Origin: JAAZBG01 sp964390065
GTDB lineage: Bacteria; Fibrobacterota; Chitinivibrionia; Chitinivibrionales; Chitinispirillaceae
Assembly: GCA_964390065.1 (NCBI GenBank)
Contig: CAYMGX010000033.1
Span: 1 to 35,552, forward strand
Length of the DNA: 35,552 bases
Direction of reading: 5' to 3'
Shown here: in pieces, positions 14,621 through 22,206 of the stretch
Layout: every line of letters starts with the position of its first letter
How positions within the stretch are numbered: the first letter of the stretch is position 1
Position numbers and translations under genes: made by a program
The notes under the pieces: model-generated
What the model was told of the DNA's origin: nothing
What the model saw: only the letters and a program-made list of their open reading frames with translations
Database searches by the model: none

Positions 14621-14656
14621 TATCAATAAAATTGAAAAATCTGATTAAGCGATAAA
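14621..14656 (-). promoter_or_regulatory. Duplicated upstream element, copy A
   Basis: This is the partner of 14052-14087 (30/36 identical), 96 nt before the ATG at 14525. The AT-rich stretch between it and the gene contains TATAAT-like words on the minus strand, but no single -10 could be chosen. Confidence 0.6.
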
Positions 14657-14671
14657 GTGTTTTGCTTACAT

Positions 14672-15520
14672 TTAAGAATGACTGGATGCGATTATCACTT
14701 TACAATTAAGATATCTTTTTATTGCTTCAGCATGCTTTAAACTCTCAGCGATTCCAAGCACTGTTGATCCTGATCCGCTCATGACAGATGCAAGGCACCC
14801 CTTTTCAACAAGCTGTTTTTTCAGTGCTTCCAGTGCTGGATTTTTTTTAAATACAGTCAATTCAAAATCATTATGCATTAATGGATACACTGATGCAGGA
14901 TCATTGCGAAGAAGAGATTCTTCAAGTAATCGCGTTCTGTCTACAGACTTTCCAATCAGGCTATAATCAATCCCCTGATATGCATCCTTTGTTGAAACAC
15001 CAAAATCAGGAATCGCAAGCACAAACGCAAATGCAGTTGTGTGACGTATCGGACGGATCACACCGGTTGCCTCAGTATCAAATGCTGTATCACAAGCAAA
15101 ATAAAAGGGAACATCCATACCAAGCAGGCGACCAAAGCTGACCAGGTCATTCATTGACATGTTAAGATTCCAGTAGGTTGACAAGGCAGAAAGTGTCGTT
15201 GCTGCATTTGCGCTCCCGCCAGCCAAACCTCCCATGACAGGGATATGCTTTTCAATATTGATTTTTACATTAGCGTGTATCCCGAAATGTTCCTTTAAAA
15301 GCAGCGCAGCTTTCCAGCAGATGTTAGAGCTGTCACAGGGAACCAGTGGGTTATCACAGGTAATTGCCATCTCGCCTGAATCACTGATTTCGATAATATC
15401 ATGAAGATCTATTTTGTGTTTGATAATACCCAGTTCATGATAACCGGCAAATTGTCCATCCTTTATTTTTTTTACTATATCAAGTGCAAGAGTCACTCTT
15501 GTATACGATTTGACCTTCAT
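14672..15520 (-). CDS. ispE: 4-diphosphocytidyl-2-C-methyl-D-erythritol kinase IspE
   Basis: A GHMP kinase of the MEP isoprenoid pathway that phosphorylates CDP-ME using ATP. The 282 residues are normal length. The ATP-binding glycine motif is PVMGGLAGGSANAA, the catalytic-base region is LGMDVPFYF with its Asp, and the third motif is VMSGSGSTVLGI. ATG 15520 is preferred because GGAG lies 5 nt upstream; an earlier in-frame start adds 14 residues unlike the family. The N-terminal motif, usually AKINLxL, reads TRVTLAL here, so the conserved Lys and Asn are replaced by Arg and Thr. The other motifs are strong enough to keep the call, though another GHMP kinase remains possible. It is divergent from the PilZ gene. 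Confidence 0.85.
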   Translation of the reverse strand: MKVKSYTRVTLALDIVKKIKDGQFAGYHELGIIKHKIDLHDIIEISDSGEMAITCDNPLVPCDSSNICWKAALLLKEHFGIHANVKINIEKHIPVMGGLAGGSANAATTLSALSTYWNLNMSMNDLVSFGRLLGMDVPFYFACDTAFDTEATGVIRPIRHTTAFAFVLAIPDFGVSTKDAYQGIDYSLIGKSVDRTRLLEESLLRNDPASVYPLMHNDFELTVFKKNPALEALKKQLVEKGCLASVMSGSGSTVLGIAESLKHAEAIKRYLNCKVIIASSHS

Positions 15521-15581
15521 CGACGCTCCAGTGTATAGTGATAAATCATTCCAGCCGGACAATAAACCGTCAGAAGACTAT

Positions 15582-15609
15582 TGCATAATTGCAAAAAACT
15601 AATTGTCAA
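15582..15609 (-). promoter_or_regulatory. Likely sigma-70 promoter of ispE
   Basis: On the minus strand, TTGACA (15609-15604) and TATGCA (15587-15582) are separated by 16 nt. The -35 is perfect and the -10 matches at 4 of 6. The leader would be about 55 nt. Confidence 0.5.
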
Positions 15610-15684
15610 TTTCCGTCTGGAATAGTAAAATCATTGAGTCGAAAATATATTATTACAAAATTATTAATATGAAAAGAATCACAC

Positions 15685-16041
15685 ATGGTCAATGATGAAC
15701 GACGTAAATCTCCACGGGTTGATGTCGATTTTGTTACTGTTGAAATATACCGTGATGATTCGTTTGCGACTGATCATGCGGAGATATGTTCTGTGGTCAA
15801 CCTTAGTCAGACCGGCATGCGGTTCGATTCTGATCGAAAGTTTAGTGCAGATCAATTACTTAAACTCACATTTATTCTTCCGGAATCAATGGTGATTATC
15901 CGGGTAAATGCAAAAATTATCCATTTGTCCTCAATTAGTAACGGAATGTACTCGTATGGCGTTCAATTTAAAAACCTTGGGATGTTTGAACAGAAACAGA
16001 TTGCATACTTTATCCAAAAGTCACTTAATGAAAGAAAATAG
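15685..16041 (+). CDS. PilZ-domain protein (c-di-GMP receptor)
   Basis: A 118-residue single-domain protein. The two c-di-GMP-binding motifs of the PilZ family are present: RxxxR at R7-R11 (RKSPR) and (D/N)xSxxG at N39-G44 (NLSQTG). The following strands (MRFDS, LLKLTFILP, INAKIIHLSS-like and YGVQFKNL) fit the PilZ beta-barrel, and the last helix ends in EQKQIAYFIQKSL. Stand-alone PilZ proteins relay c-di-GMP levels to motility, polysaccharide or pilus systems by binding a partner. The partner cannot be told from the neighbours, which are ispE (divergent) and leuA (separate promoter). The ribosome site is weak. It fits with the motility signs elsewhere in the window. Confidence 0.92.
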   Translation: MVNDERRKSPRVDVDFVTVEIYRDDSFATDHAEICSVVNLSQTGMRFDSDRKFSADQLLKLTFILPESMVIIRVNAKIIHLSSISNGMYSYGVQFKNLGMFEQKQIAYFIQKSLNERK

Positions 16042-16061
16042 GGCGTAGAAAAAATTTTTAT

Positions 16062-16089
16062 TTGACACGTATTTTTTTTATGGTATATT
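16062..16089 (+). promoter_or_regulatory. Sigma-70 promoter of the leuA leader
   Basis: TTGACA (16062-16067), a 16-nt spacer, then TATATT (16084-16089). The expected transcription start, about 7 nt after the -10, is base 16096, the A of the leader ATG. Confidence 0.85.
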
Positions 16090-16095
16090 GAAAAC

Positions 16096-16218
16096 ATGAA
16101 CACTACAAAAAGTACCAGTATAATCAGTCAAAATTCTGCTTGCTTAAAGCACTCCTCTGGGTGTTCCACACTCTCTCTACGTTCCCTATTCCTACTAAAA
16201 CTATTTCTACGATTCTGA
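16096..16218 (+). CDS. leuL: Leucine-rich leader peptide controlling leuA
   Basis: A 40-codon open frame from ATG 16096 to TGA 16216-16218. The last 15 residues read LSLRSLFLLKLFLRF: seven are leucine, and six of those use CTA, the rest of the region favouring other Leu codons by eye. In leu operons of this kind, a ribosome short of charged tRNA-Leu stalls in the Leu run and lets the antiterminator form. The stop codon lies inside the upstream antiterminator strand (16212-16220), so a ribosome that finishes the peptide covers that strand and the terminator at 16248-16276 forms. No ribosome site precedes the ATG, and the predicted transcript starts at the ATG itself, which implies leaderless translation. 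The peptide has no function of its own. Confidence 0.85.
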   Translation: MNTTKSTSIISQNSACLKHSSGCSTLSLRSLFLLKLFLRF

Positions 16219-16261
16219 GCCGGAATTAACATTTTATTGTCATATATGCCTGCTCAGAATT
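16211..16261 (+). promoter_or_regulatory. Antiterminator pairing of the leuA attenuator
   Basis: ATTCTGAGC (16212-16220) is the exact reverse complement of GCTCAGAAT (16252-16260); one flanking G-T pair extends it. The right strand overlaps the left arm and loop of the terminator, so the two structures exclude each other. Confidence 0.85.
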
Positions 16262-16276
16262 TGAGCAGGCTTTTTT
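16248..16276 (+). terminator. leuA attenuator (Rho-independent)
   Basis: GCCTGCTCA (16248-16256) pairs perfectly with TGAGCAGGC (16262-16270) around a 5-nt loop, followed by TTTTTT. It lies 36 nt before the leuA start codon. Confidence 0.93.
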
Positions 16277-16311
16277 ATTTGTACAACCGATTTATTTACA
16301 GGAGATAAAAA

Positions 16312-17973
16312 ATGCATAAGTATGCACGTTCTCAGCAGTTCAGCTACCCGTCACGAACATGGCCATCACAAATAATCGAAAAAGCACCATACTGGTGCAG
16401 TGTTGATCTTCGTGATGGAAACCAGGCACTGGCAAACCCCATGAATCCTGAAAAAAAGGTGATTTATTTCAAGTACCTTGTATCAATGGGATTCAAGGAG
16501 ATTGAAGTCAGTTTCCCATCAGCATCAAAGGATGACTATGACTTCACCCGGTCAATTATCGAACAGGGATTGGTTCCTGATGACACAACAATTCAGGTAC
16601 TTACACAGGCCAGAAGTCATTTGATAGAGAAAACCTTTGATGCAATCAGGGGATGTAAGCGAACGATCGTTCATGTTTATAATTCAACATCACCCGCACA
16701 ACGGGAGATCGTTTTTCGAAAAGATCGTAAGGAGATTATCACCATTGCACTTGATGCTGTTAAACAGATTCGCGACTATGCAGCAAAGCATGATGGACAA
16801 ATCATCCTTGAATATTCACCAGAGAGTTTCTCTCAGACAGAGGTTGAGTTCGCAAGTGAGATCTGCAACCGTGTCGTGGAGACCTGGAATCCTCAGGGTG
16901 ATGAAAAGGTAATCATCAATCTTCCATCAACAGTCGAAATTACAACGCCATCCGTTTTCGCTGATCAGGTGGAGTATATGATTGATCACTTTGACAAACG
17001 TAACAACATTTTGGTCAGTGTACATACACACAACGACCGGGGATGTGCGATAGCTGCTGCAGAGATGGCAATGCAGGCCGGTGCAGAACGGGTTGAGGGA
17101 ACACTCTTTGGAAATGGTGAACGTACCGGCAATACTGATATTGTGACAATCGCGTTAAATCTTTATTCACAAGGCATTGATCCACAAATAGCTGTCAATA
17201 ATATACCTGAAATAAGGGCTATGTATGAGGAGTGTACCGGTATGGATATTCACAAGCGTCATCCTTATGCGGGAGAGCTGGTTTTTACTGCATTTTCCGG
17301 ATCTCATCAGGACGCGATAAACAAAGGTCTTGCGCATTACCGACATGCCCGGAGCCAGTGGAATGTCCCCTATCTCCCGATAGATCCTACTGATATCGGC
17401 AGGACATATGATGCGGTTATTCGGATCAATAGTCAATCAGGAAAAGGGGGGGCATCATATATAATGGAAACGGTGTATGGATTTCAGATCCCGAAAAGCA
17501 TGCAGCCATCATTTGGAAAAACGGTGCAAAAAACAGCAGATGCACTTGGAAGAGAACTGAATCATCATGAGGTATTTGAATGCTTTAACAAAGATTTTCT
17601 TGTCCGACCGGAGTGTTTTTCAGTACAGAGTTTTTCCAGTGAGAATTTCGATGGCAGTATTGAAACGCATGGAAAAGTATCGATAAAAGCTGTTATCTGC
17701 GATTATGAAAAAAAGGTAACTATCAGCGGAAACGGTAATGGGCCCATTGATGCATTTGTAAACGCGCTTAAAGTGTATGGAATTGCATGTACGGTTATAT
17801 CTTTTCACGAACACAGTATCAGCCGCGGTTCAGATTCCTGTGCTGCTGCGTATATTGCGATAAGTGATCTGTTTGACACAGTTTATTTCGGAGCAGGTGT
17901 CGATACTGATATCACAACCGCTTCTATAAAAGCGCTCGGTGTTGCAGTTGCAAAGATGCATCCGGGAGCATAA
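16312..17973 (+). CDS. leuA: 2-isopropylmalate synthase, type 2 (LeuA)
   Basis: This enzyme condenses acetyl-CoA and 2-oxoisovalerate to 2-isopropylmalate, the committed step of leucine synthesis. The 553 residues match the long type-2 form seen in actinobacteria and some Gram-negatives. The N-terminal signature is SRTWPSQIIEKAPYWCSVDLRDGNQAL, given here in part as APYWCSVDLRDGNQAL, with metal ligand D35 and catalytic R34. Other TIM-barrel motifs are HTHNDRG and GTLFGNGERTGN. The C-terminal regulatory domain (about 430-550), which binds leucine for feedback inhibition, is present. AGGAG lies 7-8 nt before ATG 16312. Expression is set by the leader peptide and attenuator just upstream, so both enzyme and transcript probably respond to leucine. 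No other leu genes follow. Confidence 0.97.
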   Translation: MHKYARSQQFSYPSRTWPSQIIEKAPYWCSVDLRDGNQALANPMNPEKKVIYFKYLVSMGFKEIEVSFPSASKDDYDFTRSIIEQGLVPDDTTIQVLTQARSHLIEKTFDAIRGCKRTIVHVYNSTSPAQREIVFRKDRKEIITIALDAVKQIRDYAAKHDGQIILEYSPESFSQTEVEFASEICNRVVETWNPQGDEKVIINLPSTVEITTPSVFADQVEYMIDHFDKRNNILVSVHTHNDRGCAIAAAEMAMQAGAERVEGTLFGNGERTGNTDIVTIALNLYSQGIDPQIAVNNIPEIRAMYEECTGMDIHKRHPYAGELVFTAFSGSHQDAINKGLAHYRHARSQWNVPYLPIDPTDIGRTYDAVIRINSQSGKGGASYIMETVYGFQIPKSMQPSFGKTVQKTADALGRELNHHEVFECFNKDFLVRPECFSVQSFSSENFDGSIETHGKVSIKAVICDYEKKVTISGNGNGPIDAFVNALKVYGIACTVISFHEHSISRGSDSCAAAYIAISDLFDTVYFGAGVDTDITTASIKALGVAVAKMHPGA

Positions 17974-17980
17974 TAAATAC

Positions 17981-18044
17981 AGGTACAAAGATTTATTCAG
18001 CCATACCGGAGCTGCTCCCGTATGTCAAATTCAGCTTTGTACCT
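17981..18044 (+). terminator. Long hairpin after leuA
   Basis: AGGTACAAAG (17981-17990) pairs perfectly with CTTTGTACCT (18035-18044). An inner stem ATACCGGAGC/GCTCCCGTAT (18003-18022) has one C-C mismatch. The T-rich tail is weak (TTGTGTCAATTTT). It is probably the end of the leuA transcript. Confidence 0.6.
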
Positions 18045-18105
18045 TTGTGTCAATTTTCTACTATATTATATATATACTTTTCATGATTCTTTTACGACGC
18101 TGTGA

Positions 18106-18408
18106 TTGACAATTCAATTATCTGATAACAGATAGTGATTATAAGAAAAATCACCCGCTGCAAAAACAGTATTAGTAAACCTTAAAAAAAAGGTTTACTA
18201 TGTCGCACAAATCAATTTTGTGAATGACAAAGACACCCTGAAATTACTTTTTCCCCGGAAATTCATGATACCCCTACTGATGGTATACTTCCGGACTGCC
18301 TTAAAAGCTGTATGAGCAGACATACTAACAAGTGTAAATTTTTTTTCCACTTATCACATTGATTCTAAAAGCATTTAAAACCAACCCAAGGTATTGGGTG
18401 CTTTTTTT
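18106..18408 (+). other. Possible small RNA gene
   Basis: No coding frame is present, yet the stretch has a possible promoter (TTGACA 18106-18111, GATAGT 18131-18136, 19-nt spacer), several stems and a clear terminator at its end. Stems: TAGTAAACCTT/AAGGTTTACTA (18173-18200, loop of six A) and CCGGAA/TTCCGG (18255-18294) enclosing ATACC/GGTAT (18268-18286). It would give an RNA of about 265 nt. I could not match it to 6S, tmRNA, SRP or RNase P RNA. It forms most of the 535-bp space between leuA and the next gene. Confidence 0.35.
18384..18408 (+). terminator. Rho-independent terminator
   Basis: ACCCAA (18384-18389), a 4-nt loop, TTGGGT (18394-18399), then GC and seven T. It ends 2 nt before the next promoter's -35. 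It is more than 300 bp from leuA and after the leuA hairpin, which suggests that something else is transcribed in between. Confidence 0.75.
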
Positions 18409-18409
18409 A

Positions 18410-18439
18410 TTGACACACTATCGGTAGATTTTGTATAAT
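18410..18439 (+). promoter_or_regulatory. Strong sigma-70 promoter of the 18509 gene
   Basis: A perfect TTGACA (18410-18415) and a perfect TATAAT (18434-18439) with an 18-nt spacer. The leader is about 63 nt. Confidence 0.9.
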
Positions 18440-18508
18440 CAATGGTATTGAGTTTTCACTGGACTCATTAGACGTTACCGTTCTAAACGCAATTACCCTG
18501 GAGGCAAC

Positions 18509-18736
18509 ATGCAGGTTACGAAAGTATCATGCACGCAGTGTGCTCATTACAAGGACTGCTCACAGAAGACAAGAATGTTTGTCAACTATTGTGGTTCAGA
18601 TCACAAAAAAATCGAAAATTCGATTAAGGATGCGGTACTTGAATGCAGAGCGAAGCGAGGCCACCTTTTCAAAAGAGGGTTTTATATTGATGCAACTACG
18701 GCATCAACGCTCGACGAGGTAGTAGTCACCATTTGA
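18509..18736 (+). CDS. Small Cys-rich protein, unknown function
   Basis: A 75-residue protein that I cannot name. The ATG follows CTGGAGG by 5-6 nt. The N-terminal half has a Cys cluster: C8-x2-C11-x5-C17 and C28 (CTQCAHYKDCSQKTRMFVNYC in part), with a further Cys near residue 46. His13 and His32 could add ligands. A small zinc- or Fe-S-binding fold is plausible (inference). The C-terminal half has a short basic helix and a beta-like end (LDEVVVTI). A consensus promoter directly upstream and a good terminator downstream (18783-18822) make it a strongly expressed single-gene unit. Confidence 0.8.
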   Translation: MQVTKVSCTQCAHYKDCSQKTRMFVNYCGSDHKKIENSIKDAVLECRAKRGHLFKRGFYIDATTASTLDEVVVTI

Positions 18737-18782
18737 TAAAATCCCGATTAAACATTGTCTACACCTTTTAAACAATTGTAAC

Positions 18783-18822
18783 GCATTTGCTGTAAGTTGC
18801 AGCAGATGTGTAATTTTTTTTT
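18783..18822 (+). terminator. Rho-independent terminator of the Cys-rich gene
   Basis: GCATTTGCTG (18783-18792) pairs with CAGCAGATGT (18800-18809, with wobbles), followed by TGTAA and nine T. Confidence 0.8.
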
Positions 18823-18845
18823 AAGAACATGATTTCCTTGCTTAA

Positions 18846-18895
18846 ACACCATTTCCATAATATAATTTTACAGATGCGTCAGGATGAAATGGTGT
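18846..18895. promoter_or_regulatory. 10-bp inverted repeat upstream of the MltD-like gene
   Basis: ACACCATTTC (18846-18855) and GAAATGGTGT (18886-18895) match perfectly around a 30-nt spacer, 62 nt before the start codon. It may be an operator or RNA hairpin. Confidence 0.4.
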
Positions 18896-18956
18896 AATTC
18901 TGTTTTTCCGCGTTCTTTTAGTACTAAACAGTTGTAAAAGGTATATATTACGTTTA

Positions 18957-21194
18957 ATGATGTACATTAAATTATTAGTTGTATTTATTAGTTTTACAGC
19001 GATAATAAGCTGTTCAAAGGTGATTTCGCAGGAATCGTCTATTCCGCAATACAAGCAGGTATCTACAACAGACACAATAAATCAATCAGTTGAAGTATCA
19101 GTTAATGACTCGACACAGGTACCTGCCGCTTTGGACACCATGTTAGAGGTTAATTATTTCCATAAAATTGCTGAAGCCGAAACGCTTTGTATACAAAACC
19201 GATTTCTGGAAGCAGATACTATACTCCGGTTTGTCTTGAACCAGGTCGATTCTCTGAACGAATCAGAAATTGAAAATTTCCAGTCTGATTCCATAATGGA
19301 ATCAATCCTGCGAATTTACACAATTATGATGCCACCAGAATTTCTGCCGGATGACATCGCACTTATTCAGTTCAATCGCCAGATGCAGGCATCACTTGAC
19401 TCACTTATCTACTCCTCGGCTGATAGTGCTATTATAAGCAAGCTGGTAAACCGTAAAGATATCAACTATGATGTCCCGATGGTTTGGAATGAGAAGGTTA
19501 TCAAGGCCCTGAGTTACTATATCCGCAGTAAACCGCAAACGATCAACAGATGGCTTGAACGGGCTGATTTTTATCTTCCGGTAATGAAAAAAATGTTTGC
19601 AGACAGCGGGTTACCTCAGGATCTGGCCTACCTGCCGCTCATTGAGAGTGGTTTCAATCCACAGGCATACTCACGAGCGAAAGCTGCCGGTATCTGGCAG
19701 TTTATACAGTCAACCGGCAAAATTTATGGACTACGGCATAATTACTGGCTTGATGAGCGTCGGGATCCTTTGAAATCAACAGTATCTGCAATCAGATATC
19801 TGAAAAAGCTATATGGGGACTTTGGAAACTGGCATCTTGCACTTGCTGCGTACAACTGTGGTGAGGGAGGTGTTGGCAGGGCAATAAATCGCAGTGGAAC
19901 CACTGATTACTGGCAGTTACCTCTGCCCAAAGAAACAAAAAATTATGTCCCAAGTTACCTTGCGGCGCTAACAATTGCAAAGAATCCGGATATTTTTAAT
20001 TTTACATCAGATTCATCACGTGTTTTTGATTTTGACACTGTCACAATCAGCGAATGTATCGATATGCGTGACATTGCAGACAGTCTGAATATTGATTTCG
20101 ATACATTTAAAAAGAGTAATCCCCATATTACTCACTGGTGTACTCCGCCGGATGTTTCAAATGTCAGTCTGTATCTGCCAAAAGGCAAAACAGAAACATT
20201 TTATGCTTTTGTGAACTCAATCCCTGATGATAAAAAGGTTCGCTGGTATGTGTATAAAATCAGAAAAGGTGATCTTGTTCAAACAATTGCAAAGCGGTTC
20301 AAAGTATCTGCAGATGCAATCCGGGAGATAAACAGACTTAATAAAAACAGCAGAATTATTGCAGGAAAAACTCTTTTTATACCAATTCCAGCCAAGGTGG
20401 GAGTCGCTCAATATGCAGAAGTGACCACTGAGACATCATCGCCGACACCAGTTACAAAACGAAATGCTGTACCAAATACTACCGGAAAAGTTCAGTACAA
20501 AGTTAAACAGGGTGAGACGATTTCCGGCATCGCATTGATGTTTGATGTCTCTGAAGGTGAGCTTGAAGATTGGAACAATGTCTCAAATAGTAAGATCCGT
20601 GCCGGACAGATTTTAACAATATACACAAATGGCAGTGCTCCCCAAAAAACAGTGACCCCGACTCAACAGGCTGGAACATATAAAGTTGTTGAAGGCGATA
20701 CCCCTTATTCAGTATGCCGAAAATTCAACATTACACTTGATGATCTCGCAATACTTAATAACCTTGATAAAAATAACCCGGTTATCAAAATTGACCAGCT
20801 TCTTTCTGTAAGACAGCAAGTGGCACCGGAAAAGCAGGAATCAGTCTCACGGTCAAACATGATAAAGTATGAGATAGTTCCGGGTGATAATCTTTATAAA
20901 ATTGCTCAGGATTTTTCAATCTCCCTTGATGAACTGATGAGTGCAAATAACTTTAATGATAACACAGTGATTCATGCAGGACAGATAATCCGGGTTCCAT
21001 CAAACGGGACATCACGGGTAAGAAAATCCCAGGAGATTTCTGCAAATGTTGTTTACTACAAAGTAAAACAGGGTGATAATTTGTGGAATATCGCTGCAAA
21101 CTTTGGCACGACTGTTCAGAATCTCTACAAACTGAATGATCTGAATAAAGACTCGATAATCATGCCGGGTGACACATTGAAAGTACTGAAATAG
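18957..21194 (+). CDS. MltD-like lytic transglycosylase lipoprotein with five LysM domains
   Basis: This enzyme cleaves peptidoglycan between MurNAc and GlcNAc to leave 1,6-anhydro ends. The 745 residues start with a lipoprotein signal (hydrophobic core, then AIIS-C19). The SLT domain at about 215-345 has the catalytic Glu in LPLIESGFNPQAYS, plus AAGIWQFIQSTG, DERRDP and LALAAYNCGEG. The C-terminal half has five LysM peptidoglycan-binding repeats, each starting like YKVKQGD and ending in a GQ-type turn, the last at the extreme C terminus. A degenerate sixth may lie between SLT and the first clear LysM. E. coli MltD has two LysM, so this is a longer version. sppA follows after 8 nt, so the two are co-transcribed. 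The ribosome site is weak. Confidence 0.94.
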   Translation: MMYIKLLVVFISFTAIISCSKVISQESSIPQYKQVSTTDTINQSVEVSVNDSTQVPAALDTMLEVNYFHKIAEAETLCIQNRFLEADTILRFVLNQVDSLNESEIENFQSDSIMESILRIYTIMMPPEFLPDDIALIQFNRQMQASLDSLIYSSADSAIISKLVNRKDINYDVPMVWNEKVIKALSYYIRSKPQTINRWLERADFYLPVMKKMFADSGLPQDLAYLPLIESGFNPQAYSRAKAAGIWQFIQSTGKIYGLRHNYWLDERRDPLKSTVSAIRYLKKLYGDFGNWHLALAAYNCGEGGVGRAINRSGTTDYWQLPLPKETKNYVPSYLAALTIAKNPDIFNFTSDSSRVFDFDTVTISECIDMRDIADSLNIDFDTFKKSNPHITHWCTPPDVSNVSLYLPKGKTETFYAFVNSIPDDKKVRWYVYKIRKGDLVQTIAKRFKVSADAIREINRLNKNSRIIAGKTLFIPIPAKVGVAQYAEVTTETSSPTPVTKRNAVPNTTGKVQYKVKQGETISGIALMFDVSEGELEDWNNVSNSKIRAGQILTIYTNGSAPQKTVTPTQQAGTYKVVEGDTPYSVCRKFNITLDDLAILNNLDKNNPVIKIDQLLSVRQQVAPEKQESVSRSNMIKYEIVPGDNLYKIAQDFSISLDELMSANNFNDNTVIHAGQIIRVPSNGTSRVRKSQEISANVVYYKVKQGDNLWNIAANFGTTVQNLYKLNDLNKDSIIMPGDTLKVLK

Positions 21195-21202
21195 AGAGAA
21201 CT

Positions 21203-22084
21203 GTGAAAAATATTCAGAAAGTAATCATTGTCGGGATTCTTTTATTACCTGTGCTTCTTGGAGCATTTATCGCCGGGCGCGACAGTTCATCTGAGGTATC
21301 GTTCGGTGGGTCGACCCTGAAGAAAATCGGTCTTGTTCGGGTTGATGGTATTATCATGGATGGCGAGGATGTGATCAAGCAGCTCCGTTCATTCAGAAAT
21401 GACAACTCGATTGCAGGTGTGTTGTTAAAAGTTAACTCACCCGGTGGTGCTGTCGCTCCATCACAGGAGATCTACACTGAAGTATTAAATTATCAAAAGC
21501 AGAATAAACCGCTTATTGTCAGTATGGGTACAGTTGCAGCTTCCGGTGGTTATTATATATCAAGTCCCGCAAAAAAAATTTTTGCAGATCCGGGAACTCT
21601 TACCGGTAGTATTGGTGTGATAATGACGCTTCCAATGTACGAGACACTGGCTAAAAAGGTCGGCGTTGAAATGCGTACGTATAAAGCAGGTAAATTTAAA
21701 GATCTGACATCACCCTACAAATCTATGGGGACATCCGAACAGGCTTTGCTTCAGGGTATGCTTGATGATACTCATGATCAATTTATTGGAGATGTTGCTA
21801 CCGCACGCAACCTGCCCTACGACTCGGTTAAGTTGTACGCTGATGGCCGGGTGTTTACAGGAAGACAGGCTCTGAAAACACGTCTGGTTGATAGCCTTGG
21901 CGGTTATCATGATGCACTAAGGTATTTACGGCATGTTACAGGCCTTTCGGACAAAGCAAAAATTATTGAGCGAACTGATAAAACAACACTGTTCAGGGAA
22001 TGGCTTACAGAGGAAACTGTTAAGGCATTCCCCGGCTTTTATATGCTTATTTCAAAACCCGGTCCACAGTTTCTAATGAATTAA
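21203..22084 (+). CDS. sppA: Signal peptide peptidase SppA, short form
   Basis: A membrane-anchored serine protease that degrades signal peptides and small membrane peptides. The 293 residues with an N-terminal membrane helix (about 6-24) fit the short Bacillus-type rather than the doubled E. coli form. S114 in VAASGGYYIS is the nucleophile and K166 in AGKFKDLTSPYK the general base. Their spacing of 52 residues is the same as in the Bacillus enzyme (S147/K199). NSPGGAVAPSQEIY and GSIGVIM are the other conserved blocks. It starts at GTG 21203, 8 nt after the transglycosylase stop, with AGAGAGAA as ribosome site. The two probably form a cell-envelope maintenance unit. Confidence 0.95.
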   Translation: MKNIQKVIIVGILLLPVLLGAFIAGRDSSSEVSFGGSTLKKIGLVRVDGIIMDGEDVIKQLRSFRNDNSIAGVLLKVNSPGGAVAPSQEIYTEVLNYQKQNKPLIVSMGTVAASGGYYISSPAKKIFADPGTLTGSIGVIMTLPMYETLAKKVGVEMRTYKAGKFKDLTSPYKSMGTSEQALLQGMLDDTHDQFIGDVATARNLPYDSVKLYADGRVFTGRQALKTRLVDSLGGYHDALRYLRHVTGLSDKAKIIERTDKTTLFREWLTEETVKAFPGFYMLISKPGPQFLMN

Positions 22085-22206
22085 ATTGCCTATAATCTGC
22101 GATTATTTAAACTTTACACTGGCGTATTACCTGTCCCACGAATGATATTAAGATACACATTTAGATAACATTATTTCTTTTGGTGAACTGGAAAGAGGAG
22201 GAAATT

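Noticed and set aside
16096..16311. T-box riboswitch upstream of leuA
   Set aside because: No T-box consensus (AGGGTGG-type) was found, and the leader peptide with alternative stems explains the terminator.
18106..18408. 6S RNA (a GCCTTAAAA word resembles part of it)
   Set aside because: I could not build the long bulged closing stem that defines 6S RNA. It is kept only as an unidentified RNA candidate.
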